A DNA stretch of 64,000 bases from Sphingomonas pruni NBRC 15498 (GTDB lineage: Bacteria; Pseudomonadota; Alphaproteobacteria; Sphingomonadales; Sphingomonadaceae), in assembly GCF_001598455.1 (NCBI RefSeq), contig NZ_BCYZ01000006.1:61480-125479 (forward strand), written 5' to 3'. The translations under genes were made by a program, and so were the position numbers. The notes under the pieces were generated by a model. The model did not search any database, had not been told where the DNA came from, and saw only the letters and a list, made by a program, of their open reading frames with translations. Below, piece after piece: positions 7,054-14,570 of this stretch. How positions within the stretch are numbered: the stretch's first letter is position 1; every line of letters starts with the position of its first letter.

Positions 7054-8958
7054 TCAACGGTTATTGCGATCGAACCAGGCAAGGAAGCGCGCCGCCGTTA
7101 GAACGTTCATGGCGAAGGACAGGCGAATCCGGTCCCTGGAGCTGTCTTCTGAGCAGCCGGCGCGCACCATCGCGGCCAGCGCCGGCACGTCGACGTAACG
7201 CGCTACGCTGGAATCATGCTGAACAGCCTCCAGAGCGGCGAGCATTGCTGGAGCGGCCTGGATATCCATGGCGATCAGATCGGGCTGTTCCCGGTCATTG
7301 CCGGGCGGGCGACAAATCAGCGCCTGGGGAAGAATGTCGGCAAATGCGGTCCGGGCGAGCCAGCGTTCGCGGCCATCGCGGAATACCAGGCGATCGGGTA
7401 AAGCGCAGCCGAGTTCGACAATTCGTTTGTCGTGAAACGGCCTTGTCAGATCAAGGTGCTCGGTTGTGGCAAGGGCGCCGCCAGCGCCACCAGCCGACAC
7501 TCGGCGGCACACTTCCAGCCAGCGCGCGCGCCATCGGAGACCGGGGCGGAAGCCGTCGCGCAGCTTGCGCCGATCGACCACGCCACTAGCAATGGCACCG
7601 AGCGCGAAATCGCGCTGAACGCCACGACGCTTCCATGCCGGCACGAAGCCGTTAAGGGCAGTTCGCCACAGGATACGAATCGCCTGCGGTACTATGGCCA
7701 CCACCAAATCACGCCCGACTACGCGAACTGGCGACCAGCCGGTGAAGCGCTGCCGCGCGCGGAACTCGCGAGCGAACCGCCCGATCTCGCCGCGGCGAAG
7801 GATAGCGCCCAGCATTCCTTGATCGTACGCGTTAACGGTATAGTCGCCGCCATGCCCGTCCATGATCAGCCGCGATCCTGCCCGGCGTGCCATGTCGCCG
7901 ATACGACGGCGGACGACGCTCGGCGGTCGAAACAGGAACGTACGGGCGAAAACGGTTTCCAGATCGTCATAGCTCGTCTCGTTGCCGCGCACATAGAAGT
8001 GCAGGTCGAGGCCGGGCAGCCCGCGAAACGCTTCCACTGCGGGGCGGGCGTCGCGACGTGAGGCGTCTTCGGGAAGAACTGACGCGATGCAGGTGAGCTT
8101 CCATCCGCGTGCCAGCACCATCGGTCCCGCTAGCGCCGCGATCGTTCCACTGTCGAATCCCCCACTGAATAACAGCGAGGGCGGGTCGATCAACCGGCGC
8201 AGCCGGCAGGCGACCGCTTCCTGGATCGTCTTTCGATAAGCATCAAGATAATAAGCATCGTCACGGCAGAGATGTTCGGTCGCGGCGTGCGGCTGCCAAT
8301 ATCGATCGATCCCCGCCTTGCCGTCGGCCGCGAGTCGCAACGTCGTGCCGCCGGGCAGAAGATGGATATCGGCGTAGATTTGTTCGCCCTCCACCCGCTC
8401 GGTCGACATCAACAGGCGGCGCGCTAACTCATCTTCATTGAGCCGCTGAGGAATGTCATCGGCCGCGAACAATCCGCACAGTTCTGTGGCAAAGGCGAGG
8501 AAGCCGTCGCCCAAATAGTAATGGATGACGCGCTGGCCCATATGATCGCGGCCGAGCAGCAACGTCCCGTCGCCGCGGTTCCAGATGGCGAAAGCGAAGT
8601 CGCCCAGTAAGTATTGTGCGCAATTCGCTCCCCAACGCCGCCAAGCGGCGAGCAGCACTTCACTGTCGGGTAGCGTTGCTAACTCGGTATCCGCGATGCC
8701 CAGCGTGGCCGCGAGTTCCTCGCGATTGTCCAACCTCAGGTCGGCGACGAGCACGGCGTCGGGCGCCACAATCGGCTGCGCTTCATGGACATCCTCGCGG
8801 TTGACCCGCATCAGGCAATGGCCAAGCGCGAGACGACCGAGTTCGACCGTCTCGATGCCGTGGGCGCCGCGGTGCCTCATGGCCCGCGCCATGCGATCGA
8901 CGCAACGGGGAGAAACGTCGGCGGCATCGAACCGCACCACGCCGCAAATAGCGCTCAT
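7054..8958 (-). CDS. Asparagine-synthetase-like protein, probable lasso macrolactam cyclase (C protein)
   Basis: The 634-aa protein has an N-terminal glutamine amidotransferase class-II-like domain (about 1-200) and a C-terminal Asn-synthetase ATP-pyrophosphatase domain with LLFSGGFDSGTIA (SGGxDS PP-loop) at about 262-274. The start is MSAICG, so the Cys is residue 5 rather than 2. The glutaminase site is therefore probably not formed in the usual way, as in lasso cyclases (McjC/LarC type), which adenylate an Asp/Glu side chain and close the ring without using glutamine. It is last in a minus-strand run pqqD - sulfotransferase - kinase and ends 17 bp from the convergent precursor gene. A different amide-forming role cannot be excluded. 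Confidence 0.8.
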   Translation of the reverse strand: MSAICGVVRFDAADVSPRCVDRMARAMRHRGAHGIETVELGRLALGHCLMRVNREDVHEAQPIVAPDAVLVADLRLDNREELAATLGIADTELATLPDSEVLLAAWRRWGANCAQYLLGDFAFAIWNRGDGTLLLGRDHMGQRVIHYYLGDGFLAFATELCGLFAADDIPQRLNEDELARRLLMSTERVEGEQIYADIHLLPGGTTLRLAADGKAGIDRYWQPHAATEHLCRDDAYYLDAYRKTIQEAVACRLRRLIDPPSLLFSGGFDSGTIAALAGPMVLARGWKLTCIASVLPEDASRRDARPAVEAFRGLPGLDLHFYVRGNETSYDDLETVFARTFLFRPPSVVRRRIGDMARRAGSRLIMDGHGGDYTVNAYDQGMLGAILRRGEIGRFAREFRARQRFTGWSPVRVVGRDLVVAIVPQAIRILWRTALNGFVPAWKRRGVQRDFALGAIASGVVDRRKLRDGFRPGLRWRARWLEVCRRVSAGGAGGALATTEHLDLTRPFHDKRIVELGCALPDRLVFRDGRERWLARTAFADILPQALICRPPGNDREQPDLIAMDIQAAPAMLAALEAVQHDSSVARYVDVPALAAMVRAGCSEDSSRDRIRLSFAMNVLTAARFLAWFDRNNR

Positions 8959-8985
8959 CGATGTCGCCCGCTCAATCGGCGCCGT

Positions 8986-9252
8986 TCATGTGGCGTCTTT
9001 GATACGAATTGCATTATGCTGACCGAGCATCGCCAGAAAGGCATCGACTTCCGCGCGGCAAGTCGCCGGGTCGACTTCGTATTCGGCGACGAGCCTGTCG
9101 CATAGCGATTCGACCGTTTGCGGAGTCTCGATCAATTCCCAGATGCGCGCGCCGACGCTGGACAATCCGATATAATTGCCCTTGGCGGCGCTCATCATCA
9201 CCAGTTCGTCGCCAACCTTGGCGGCGAGCCAGTCGCCGTCGCGATGAATCAT
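8986..9252 (-). CDS. PqqD family protein (RiPP recognition element, lasso B1-like)
   Basis: The 88-aa protein has the PqqD/RRE fold pattern: LVMMSAAKGNYIGLSSVGARIWELIETPQTVESLCDRLVAEYEVD, i.e. beta-strands followed by helices with the conserved G-x-x-Y-x-L-x-x-x-G-x-x-I-W core. Such proteins bind the leader peptide of a precursor and deliver it to the modifying enzymes. The ATG at 9252 overlaps the end of the upstream sulfotransferase by 4 bp, so translation is probably coupled. Its partners should be the precursor at 6866-7036 and the cyclase 27 bp downstream. Confidence 0.88.
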   Translation of the reverse strand: MIHRDGDWLAAKVGDELVMMSAAKGNYIGLSSVGARIWELIETPQTVESLCDRLVAEYEVDPATCRAEVDAFLAMLGQHNAIRIKDAT

Positions 9253-10148
9253 AATCGTTGCTCCGTGATCACGGTCGATCGGTCGTACCCTAACCTGTCC
9301 ATCATAGGGCCATGATCGCGTTCGATTCGGGCGATCTGGTGGGGATGGAGTTCGTCGCGCCACCCGCCGGCTACGCCGCGTCGAAAGAAGCCGCGTACGT
9401 CGCGCGGGGCCTCGCGAAAACCGTGTTGGGCTTCCTGTCGCTGCAACTCGCCGATCGAGGCGAACGCGATCGCCCGATCGAGTTGCACCGGATCGGGCTC
9501 GATGCCGGCAAAGGCCAGCGCAGCGCGCGCAGTAGCGGCTGTGTCGCTCAGTAAGTCCTCGTAGCGGACCAGATGGACGGGAATGTCGCGCTGATCGAGC
9601 CAGCTTCGCGTGAACCCGCTCCAACTGAGCAGACGTTGACGAAACTGGCGGTCGACCCGGTCGGTCGCGGCGGCGAAACAGAAATTGGCATCGGCCATGC
9701 GGTCGATCGCCATGTCAATCGGGCAGCGCATGTGATGCGCGAACGACGCGGCTACGTCCCGCGGATCGCGGACGAACAGGATCGCCCCGGCTCCGCCGGC
9801 GGCACCGCCCAACAAAGCCTCACCAAAATCGTTTCGGATATAGGCGTCATGCACCTTGACGAAGCGCACCGGGAAACAGGGATCGTCGGGGTCGGCCAGA
9901 GTATTGCCGGCGGCGGCATAGGCATAAGAGGCCGGGCGGAGGCGATCGATCTCGTCATTGGTGAGCAGCGCGGAATCTATCAACGTCTGCCGATCGAATT
10001 GATTGCGCCCACTGGCGATCGAATCGGTGCTGTGAATCAGGTTGATGTTGATCGGCGTGTCGAGTTTCGACCATAGGTTGGCGACCAGGATGCGAAACCA
10101 GGTGTTGCCCGATTTGGGATAGGACGCCAGCCAGACCGTTGGAATCAC
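9249..10148 (-). CDS. Sulfotransferase
   Basis: A protein of about 299 aa of the PAPS-dependent sulfotransferase family. It has the 5'-phosphosulfate binding loop SYPKSGNTWFR near the N-terminus and a 3'-phosphate site FVRDPRDVAASF at about 125-136. Such enzymes move a sulfo group from PAPS to a hydroxyl or amine. An ATG exists upstream at 10181, but the GTG at 10148 (VIPTVWLASYPKSG) overlaps the kinase stop by 4 bp (GTGA) and puts the motif at the usual place, so I chose it. Overlaps with hprK-like and pqqD genes on both sides indicate it works on the same peptide product. Confidence 0.88.
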   Translation of the reverse strand: MIPTVWLASYPKSGNTWFRILVANLWSKLDTPININLIHSTDSIASGRNQFDRQTLIDSALLTNDEIDRLRPASYAYAAAGNTLADPDDPCFPVRFVKVHDAYIRNDFGEALLGGAAGGAGAILFVRDPRDVAASFAHHMRCPIDMAIDRMADANFCFAAATDRVDRQFRQRLLSWSGFTRSWLDQRDIPVHLVRYEDLLSDTAATARAALAFAGIEPDPVQLDRAIAFASIGELQRQEAQHGFREAPRDVRGFFRRGVAGGWRDELHPHQIARIERDHGPMMDRLGYDRSTVITEQRL

Positions 10149-11074
10149 GACGCGGCTTCCGCCAGCCCGATCTGCGTCCAATGGCCGCGCAGCATTGCGA
10201 TCGTTGCGGGTAGGCCGTCGAAGCCGAGCCGCCGCTTCAACCGGAAAATCCCCGACGTCGCCGCGATCGTCGTGCCGCCGCGGAAATAGACGTCGCGCTG
10301 AGCAAAGCGGTGGATCAGCATTGGGCGATAGGCGTTAACGGTCAGCAATTTGGTGGCGTCAACGATATTGGGTCGCTCGATTCCGGGCTCGTCGGGATGG
10401 CGTATTTCGGTCAGCGCGTACACCGCGCCGATCGGCACCGGCCGCTCGCTTGATGCGGCCGGATCGACATAGAATTTGAGCAAACGGTTGCGCATCGCGT
10501 CGCCGCGGCGTTCGGCAAGCCCAAGTTCGCTGATGCTCTTTTCCCATAGGCGCAACTGGCGCCCGTCGGCCTGGATCATCGGAATGCCGTCATCGCCGAT
10601 CTCGATTGCGCACTGGTCGTCAGCAATCAATGGATAGCCTTGTTTCCCCAGCGCTGCCGCCAGCGTCGATTTGCCCGCGCCCGATGCCCCGCAGAATAGC
10701 ACCGCCTTACCGCCGACTAAGACTGCGCTGGCATGGAGCACAATCTGGTTGCGCTGATGGAGCAACACGCCAAACACGCTTCCCGACAGAAACACCGCGA
10801 CATCCTGCGGGTCGGCGCCATTTTCGGCCTCGAACGCGATCGAGCGTCCGTCCTCGAGCAGGAAGCGCGCGATGTCGGGAATGCGCAGCAGAAAGCGGTC
10901 GCCGGCGCGCTGCCAGGTCGGCCCGACCATTTCGGGATCGTCGAGCGCGAATGGCACTGGCGCGTTGCGAATCGTGACTTCCGGCGCGCGATCGGGGTCG
11001 CCGGGAATCAGTCCCGGCAGATCCACCTCACTGGCGACGGCGAGCCCCGAAACGCGATACGAAAACACTGACAC
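10145..11074 (-). CDS. HprK-related kinase, probable lasso peptide kinase
   Basis: The 309-aa protein has an HPr-kinase-like P-loop (FCGASGAGKSTLAAAL) at about residues 126-141, followed by LIADDQCAI, where the Asp pair fits the catalytic region. In lasso clusters HprK homologues (PadeK/ThcoK type) phosphorylate the C-terminal Ser of the precursor, and the candidate precursor here ends in Ser. The start is GTG (11074, with another GTG at 11068). There is no HPr/PTS gene nearby, so a carbon-regulation role is unlikely. It is translationally coupled to the sulfotransferase. Confidence 0.85.
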   Translation of the reverse strand: MSVFSYRVSGLAVASEVDLPGLIPGDPDRAPEVTIRNAPVPFALDDPEMVGPTWQRAGDRFLLRIPDIARFLLEDGRSIAFEAENGADPQDVAVFLSGSVFGVLLHQRNQIVLHASAVLVGGKAVLFCGASGAGKSTLAAALGKQGYPLIADDQCAIEIGDDGIPMIQADGRQLRLWEKSISELGLAERRGDAMRNRLLKFYVDPAASSERPVPIGAVYALTEIRHPDEPGIERPNIVDATKLLTVNAYRPMLIHRFAQRDVYFRGGTTIAATSGIFRLKRRLGFDGLPATIAMLRGHWTQIGLAEAAS

Positions 11075-11127
11075 CCCCCGGCGATTGTCGTCAGGGCATA
11101 CGAAGGACCATCCGGTCGTTCAAGGCG

Positions 11128-12315
11128 TTAGCGGGCGGCCAAGGCCGTCAGCTGGTGATGCATGCCGTCGAGATGCGCTGCGGTCGCGGCGCGAATCGCG
11201 TCACCGACGGTGCGACGTTGGTCATCGCTGTCAGGCGCGAAGGCGAAACTTGGCGTCTTGGCATCCCAGGTTGCCGCTGCGTGCATGGCAGCCAGCCCTT
11301 CGGGGTTCGCCTCGATCCCGAAATGCGGCAAGATGCGTCGTTCGACCGCATAGGGCAGCTCCGCATAATCGACGAATAGCCCCCCACCGATTTCGGCATG
11401 GTCGACGGCCGCCTGGGTCACGCGATTGAGCACGCGGGCGATATGGTCCTCGGTCGACAGGCTGTGTGGATCGGGAATTGCGAAGACTGCATCAAGCTCG
11501 GTGCCCGGCACCGTCTGTGATCCGCGCATGCCCATTTGCGACACCATCACCTCAATGGGATCGCGAAACAGGAACACCCAGGGCGTATCGGGAAACGCGG
11601 CTCGGAACAGCGGCAGCGCAAGGCTGTGCCAGCTGTCGGTCTTGATGACGTAATGACGGCGATTACCGAAGCGGTCACGGCCGAGCGCGGCGGCCATGCC
11701 GCGCAACAGCGCTACGCGTTGGTCGAGCGGAGCCTCGGGATGGCTGTGCGTCATCTGGACGATCGCATCGAGCGGCGGAGCCTCCGACACCACGATGCCG
11801 CCGGGCATCGCGGCCAGCATCTGCGATACCAGGGTGGAGCCACAACGCGACATGTGAAAAATCAGGCCGTCCGGCGCGGCCGTGGCGTCGGCCGGGGCCG
11901 GCTTGGCAAGAATGTCGAGCGGCGTGCAGACTTTCGACAAGGCGTTGATCGGTCTGCGTCTGGCGCAGCGCAGCGAATCCTCGAAGAAGGACTCGCGGAG
12001 CGGGGCGTCGCCGAAATGAACCCAGTCGATTGCCAACTGGCCGGGCGCGGGAACCAGTGCGGCGGGTAGCCAGTTGCGGCCGGGCCAATCTACCGTCGTA
12101 ACCTGCTGTCCGGTAAAGCGCTCGATTCCCAACGGATCGCGCTTGCTGCTCGCGAGGATCGCTTCGGCTGTAATCTTGATCCCGCCGCTGTGGCCCGCTT
12201 CCGCCGCGGCAGCGGCGAACGCGTCGCGATCTTCCGTCAACGCGAGTCGGTCGGCCAAGGCTTCATCGGTCAGAATCATCGCGCGCAGGCGGCCTAGAGC
12301 ATCGGGATCGGACAT
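11128..12315 (-). CDS. Sulfotransferase with N-terminal Nif11-like domain
   Basis: A protein of about 395 aa. Residues 1-55 (DALGRLRAMILTDEAL..., DAFAAAAAEAG, IKITAEAIL) resemble a Nif11 domain, a helical module best known as a leader in nitrile-hydratase/Nif11-type RiPP precursors. The remainder is a sulfotransferase domain with IFHMSRCGSTLVSQML (PAPS loop) at about 165-180 and VFLFRDPIEVMVSQM (3'-phosphate site) at about 250-265. It is the first gene of the minus-strand RiPP run, 53 bp before the kinase. The start could be a TTG at 12336; I prefer the ATG at 12315. The Nif11 call is from pattern only. Confidence 0.8.
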   Translation of the reverse strand: MSDPDALGRLRAMILTDEALADRLALTEDRDAFAAAAAEAGHSGGIKITAEAILASSKRDPLGIERFTGQQVTTVDWPGRNWLPAALVPAPGQLAIDWVHFGDAPLRESFFEDSLRCARRRPINALSKVCTPLDILAKPAPADATAAPDGLIFHMSRCGSTLVSQMLAAMPGGIVVSEAPPLDAIVQMTHSHPEAPLDQRVALLRGMAAALGRDRFGNRRHYVIKTDSWHSLALPLFRAAFPDTPWVFLFRDPIEVMVSQMGMRGSQTVPGTELDAVFAIPDPHSLSTEDHIARVLNRVTQAAVDHAEIGGGLFVDYAELPYAVERRILPHFGIEANPEGLAAMHAAATWDAKTPSFAFAPDSDDQRRTVGDAIRAATAAHLDGMHHQLTALAAR

Positions 12316-12422
12316 CAGGTGCTTGGCAATCGGCAAAGAGGAGGCATAGGGTCGAGACCGGCCGCCCAGGGACGTGCGGCCAAGGGGAGCCTATCCTGAC
12401 CGACTGGACGCAACAACCTGCC

Positions 12423-12989
12423 TTGACGCTGCCCGACCGTGCCCGCCTGGCGGTGGCGTTCGACCCCGCGCGGTTGCAGGCTGACCTGGCGGCGGTCGAG
12501 GCGACGACCTGGACCGACCATTTTGTCCGGCAAAATTACGAAGGACGGTGGGACGTCCTGCCGCTGCGTCATCAGGCCGGTGCGACGCATCCGATCATGC
12601 AGGCCTATACCCCACCCGACGCGACGGACTTCGTCGATGCGGCCATCCTCGACGCCACCCCATATTTCCGTAGCGTGCTGGCGGCGATTCCCTGTTCGTT
12701 GAAAGCGGTCCGGCTGATGCGTCTCACCCCCGGGTCGAGGATCAAGGAGCATGAGGATCACGACCTCGCCGCCGATTGGGGGCAGGCGCGGTTGCACGTG
12801 CCGATCACGACCAATCCCGGTGTTACGTTCCTCCTCAATCGCGTGCCGGTAGCAATGGCGCCGGGTGAGGCCTGGTATCTGCGCCTGTCCGACCCGCACG
12901 CGGTGACCAATGACGGCCACACCGACCGCGTCCATCTGGTGATCGACTGCGCTGCGAACGATTGGCTGATCGAGCAGATCGCGGCGTGA
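12423..12989 (+). CDS. Aspartyl/asparaginyl beta-hydroxylase-like 2OG oxygenase
   Basis: A protein of about 188 aa with the Asp/Asn beta-hydroxylase (Asp_Arg_Hydrox) pattern: RLMRLTPGSRIKEHEDHDL holds an H-x-D/E iron-binding motif, then LHVPITTNPGVTFLLN, PGEAWYLRLSDPHAVTNDG and RVHLVIDC supply the distal His and the 2-oxoglutarate-binding Arg. It should hydroxylate a peptide residue, most simply in the RiPP product. TTG (12423) is the first standard start but has no ribosome binding site. AAGGGGAG at 12382-12389 is well placed for an in-frame CTG at 12396, so the true N-terminus may be 9 residues longer. It is divergent from the sulfotransferase gene and its end overlaps the next gene by 4 bp (GTGA). 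Confidence 0.83.
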   Translation: MTLPDRARLAVAFDPARLQADLAAVEATTWTDHFVRQNYEGRWDVLPLRHQAGATHPIMQAYTPPDATDFVDAAILDATPYFRSVLAAIPCSLKAVRLMRLTPGSRIKEHEDHDLAADWGQARLHVPITTNPGVTFLLNRVPVAMAPGEAWYLRLSDPHAVTNDGHTDRVHLVIDCAANDWLIEQIAA

Positions 12990-13789
12990 GCAGGCGCCGC
13001 TTCAATCGGCTGCGGCTGATCCAGAAGCAGATTAACGAGCGGCCGCGGCTGCGCGAGTGGCTGACGCGGCTGCGCCACGGCGCGCGCGATCTGGATGTCA
13101 TGCTGTTCAAGCGCAAGGTCAGGATCAACGCGTTGCGCGAGAACGGCTATTTCCGTGCCGCGCGGCTGGCGCATGCCAACAGCCTGTTGCGCGACGAGAC
13201 ATTGGTGATGCAGCGGGTGAGCATGATGCTCGGCGACGGCGTCACCTTCGTCGACGTCGGCGCCAATATCGGCATATTCTCGTCGGTCATCGCCGATGCG
13301 CGGCGGCTGTTCCGCGACTTTCGCGTAATCGCGTTCGAGGCCGATCCGGCGACGTTCGCGCGGCTCGCGGTCAATGCCGCGCGCTTCGGATTCGACGCGG
13401 TCAATATCGCCCTGGCCGCCGAAGCGGGGGAGCTCGAGTTCGCGACCGGCGCGGTATCCGGGATCGCGACGCGGCGCGACAAGGGGGGGCGCGCGCATAT
13501 TGCTCGGCGCGGCTTCTCCGTCGCGACGCGGCGGCTCGACAGTTTCGACCTGCCGGGCAGGCTGGTGATCAAGATCGACGTCGAGCAAATGGAAATGGAC
13601 GTGCTCGAAGGCGCGCGCAGGCTGTTCGAGGCGAGGCGGATCGCGGCGGTCTATCTCGACGAATTCGACGACAAGCAGGCGGTACTTGATTTTCTTTCCG
13701 GATATGGGTTCGAGTTGATGGCGCCTTTGCGGCTCCGCACCTATTCTCCGGGTGATCGCGCGTTGGTCGCGGTGTACGGTGGACGATGA
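12986..13789 (+). CDS. FkbM family methyltransferase
   Basis: The 267-aa protein carries an FkbM-type SAM-methyltransferase domain: VTFVDVGANIGIFSSVIADA at about 83-102, VIAFEADPATFARL, and the C-terminal VIKIDVEQMEMDVLEGA. FkbM enzymes usually O-methylate sugars or natural products. The start GTG overlaps the hydroxylase stop (GTGA), so the pair is coupled; methylation of a newly made hydroxyl group is a natural reading. It is the last gene of the RiPP block. Confidence 0.87.
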   Translation: MSRRRFNRLRLIQKQINERPRLREWLTRLRHGARDLDVMLFKRKVRINALRENGYFRAARLAHANSLLRDETLVMQRVSMMLGDGVTFVDVGANIGIFSSVIADARRLFRDFRVIAFEADPATFARLAVNAARFGFDAVNIALAAEAGELEFATGAVSGIATRRDKGGRAHIARRGFSVATRRLDSFDLPGRLVIKIDVEQMEMDVLEGARRLFEARRIAAVYLDEFDDKQAVLDFLSGYGFELMAPLRLRTYSPGDRALVAVYGGR

Positions 13790-14570
13790 ATTGACTCATC
13801 AAAAGCGTCTATCGAAAGCATCGCTAAATGCGAAAAGCAGAGACCTGCGAGAGGCAGAGGAGCGAGAGATCCTTTACGCCGGGTCACAAATACATAAGTC
13901 CGTCTCGACTGCGCGAAATGCGGCCGAGCCTACGATAGTCGCAGCTCGTGCCCAAGCGAGCGGTAGGGTCGGGACTTCGTGAGCGACACGCTGGTGTGGC
14001 AGGCGGATGCGCATCCGCGCCGTATTCGACAGCTTCACGCAGAAGAATCTGACACTGGTGGTAGACAAGGCGCTATTGGGCGTTCGTGTTGCCCGTGAGC
14101 TCGATGCGATCAACGCGATTGCTGGCAAGCCACTGACGATCGTGAGCGACAACCGGACTTGGCAGACCAGCGCGGGATCGGCAGACCGAGTGTTATTGCG
14201 TCGCGTTGGGCAAGCCACAGCAGAATGGCCCCCTCAAGAGCAGCAACTGTTGCTTGCGGGGCGAACGCCTGAACGAGATTGCTGTTCGCATTGTTGAGCT
14301 ATGCCCGCTCGGCGCTGTGCAGCTGGCGCGAGGACTACCGGCGCGAGGACTACATCATGTGTGACCGCACATACGCCCGCCGACGCTGCCTGGCGGGTTC
14401 TGCAGCCCCGCCAGGCCACCGTAGAGCAACCAACGTCGGTCAAGGTCGGCGCATCGCCCGGGCCCCCAGAGCCTTGTTGATGAGGCGAACGACAATCCTG
14501 GATCGCCGAGAGGTGGAACGCCCCCTTGAGAGGCCCCTAAAACCGACTACGCTTAGCGTGAATCGAGACC
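13790..14570. other. Gene-poor stretch with IS3 remnant
   Basis: This 781-bp stretch has no intact gene. The part 13999-14340 is a decayed transposase (separate entry). A 14-bp unit, GGCGCGAGGACTAC, is repeated in tandem near 14326-14353. Nothing recognisable was seen in 13790-13998 or 14354-14570. Confidence 0.6.
13999..14340 (+). pseudogene. Degenerate IS3 family transposase (OrfB) fragment
   Basis: One frame reads RIRAVFDSFTQKNLTLVVDKALLG...RELDAINAIAGKPLTIVSDN, the DDE integrase region of IS3 OrfB. After a frame change the next frame reads GKPQQNGPLKSSNCCLRGERLNEIAV, a decayed copy of the usual GKPxQNAFxESFNGRLRDECLN stretch. Both ends are missing and the catalytic region is frameshifted, so it is dead. 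It lies just beyond the RiPP block and marks a past insertion or deletion boundary. Confidence 0.8.

Noticed and set aside
10145..11074. Classical HPr kinase of the PTS/nitrogen regulatory system
   Set aside because: The gene is translationally coupled to RiPP genes and no HPr, EIIA or two-component genes are next to it; the lasso-kinase reading fits better.
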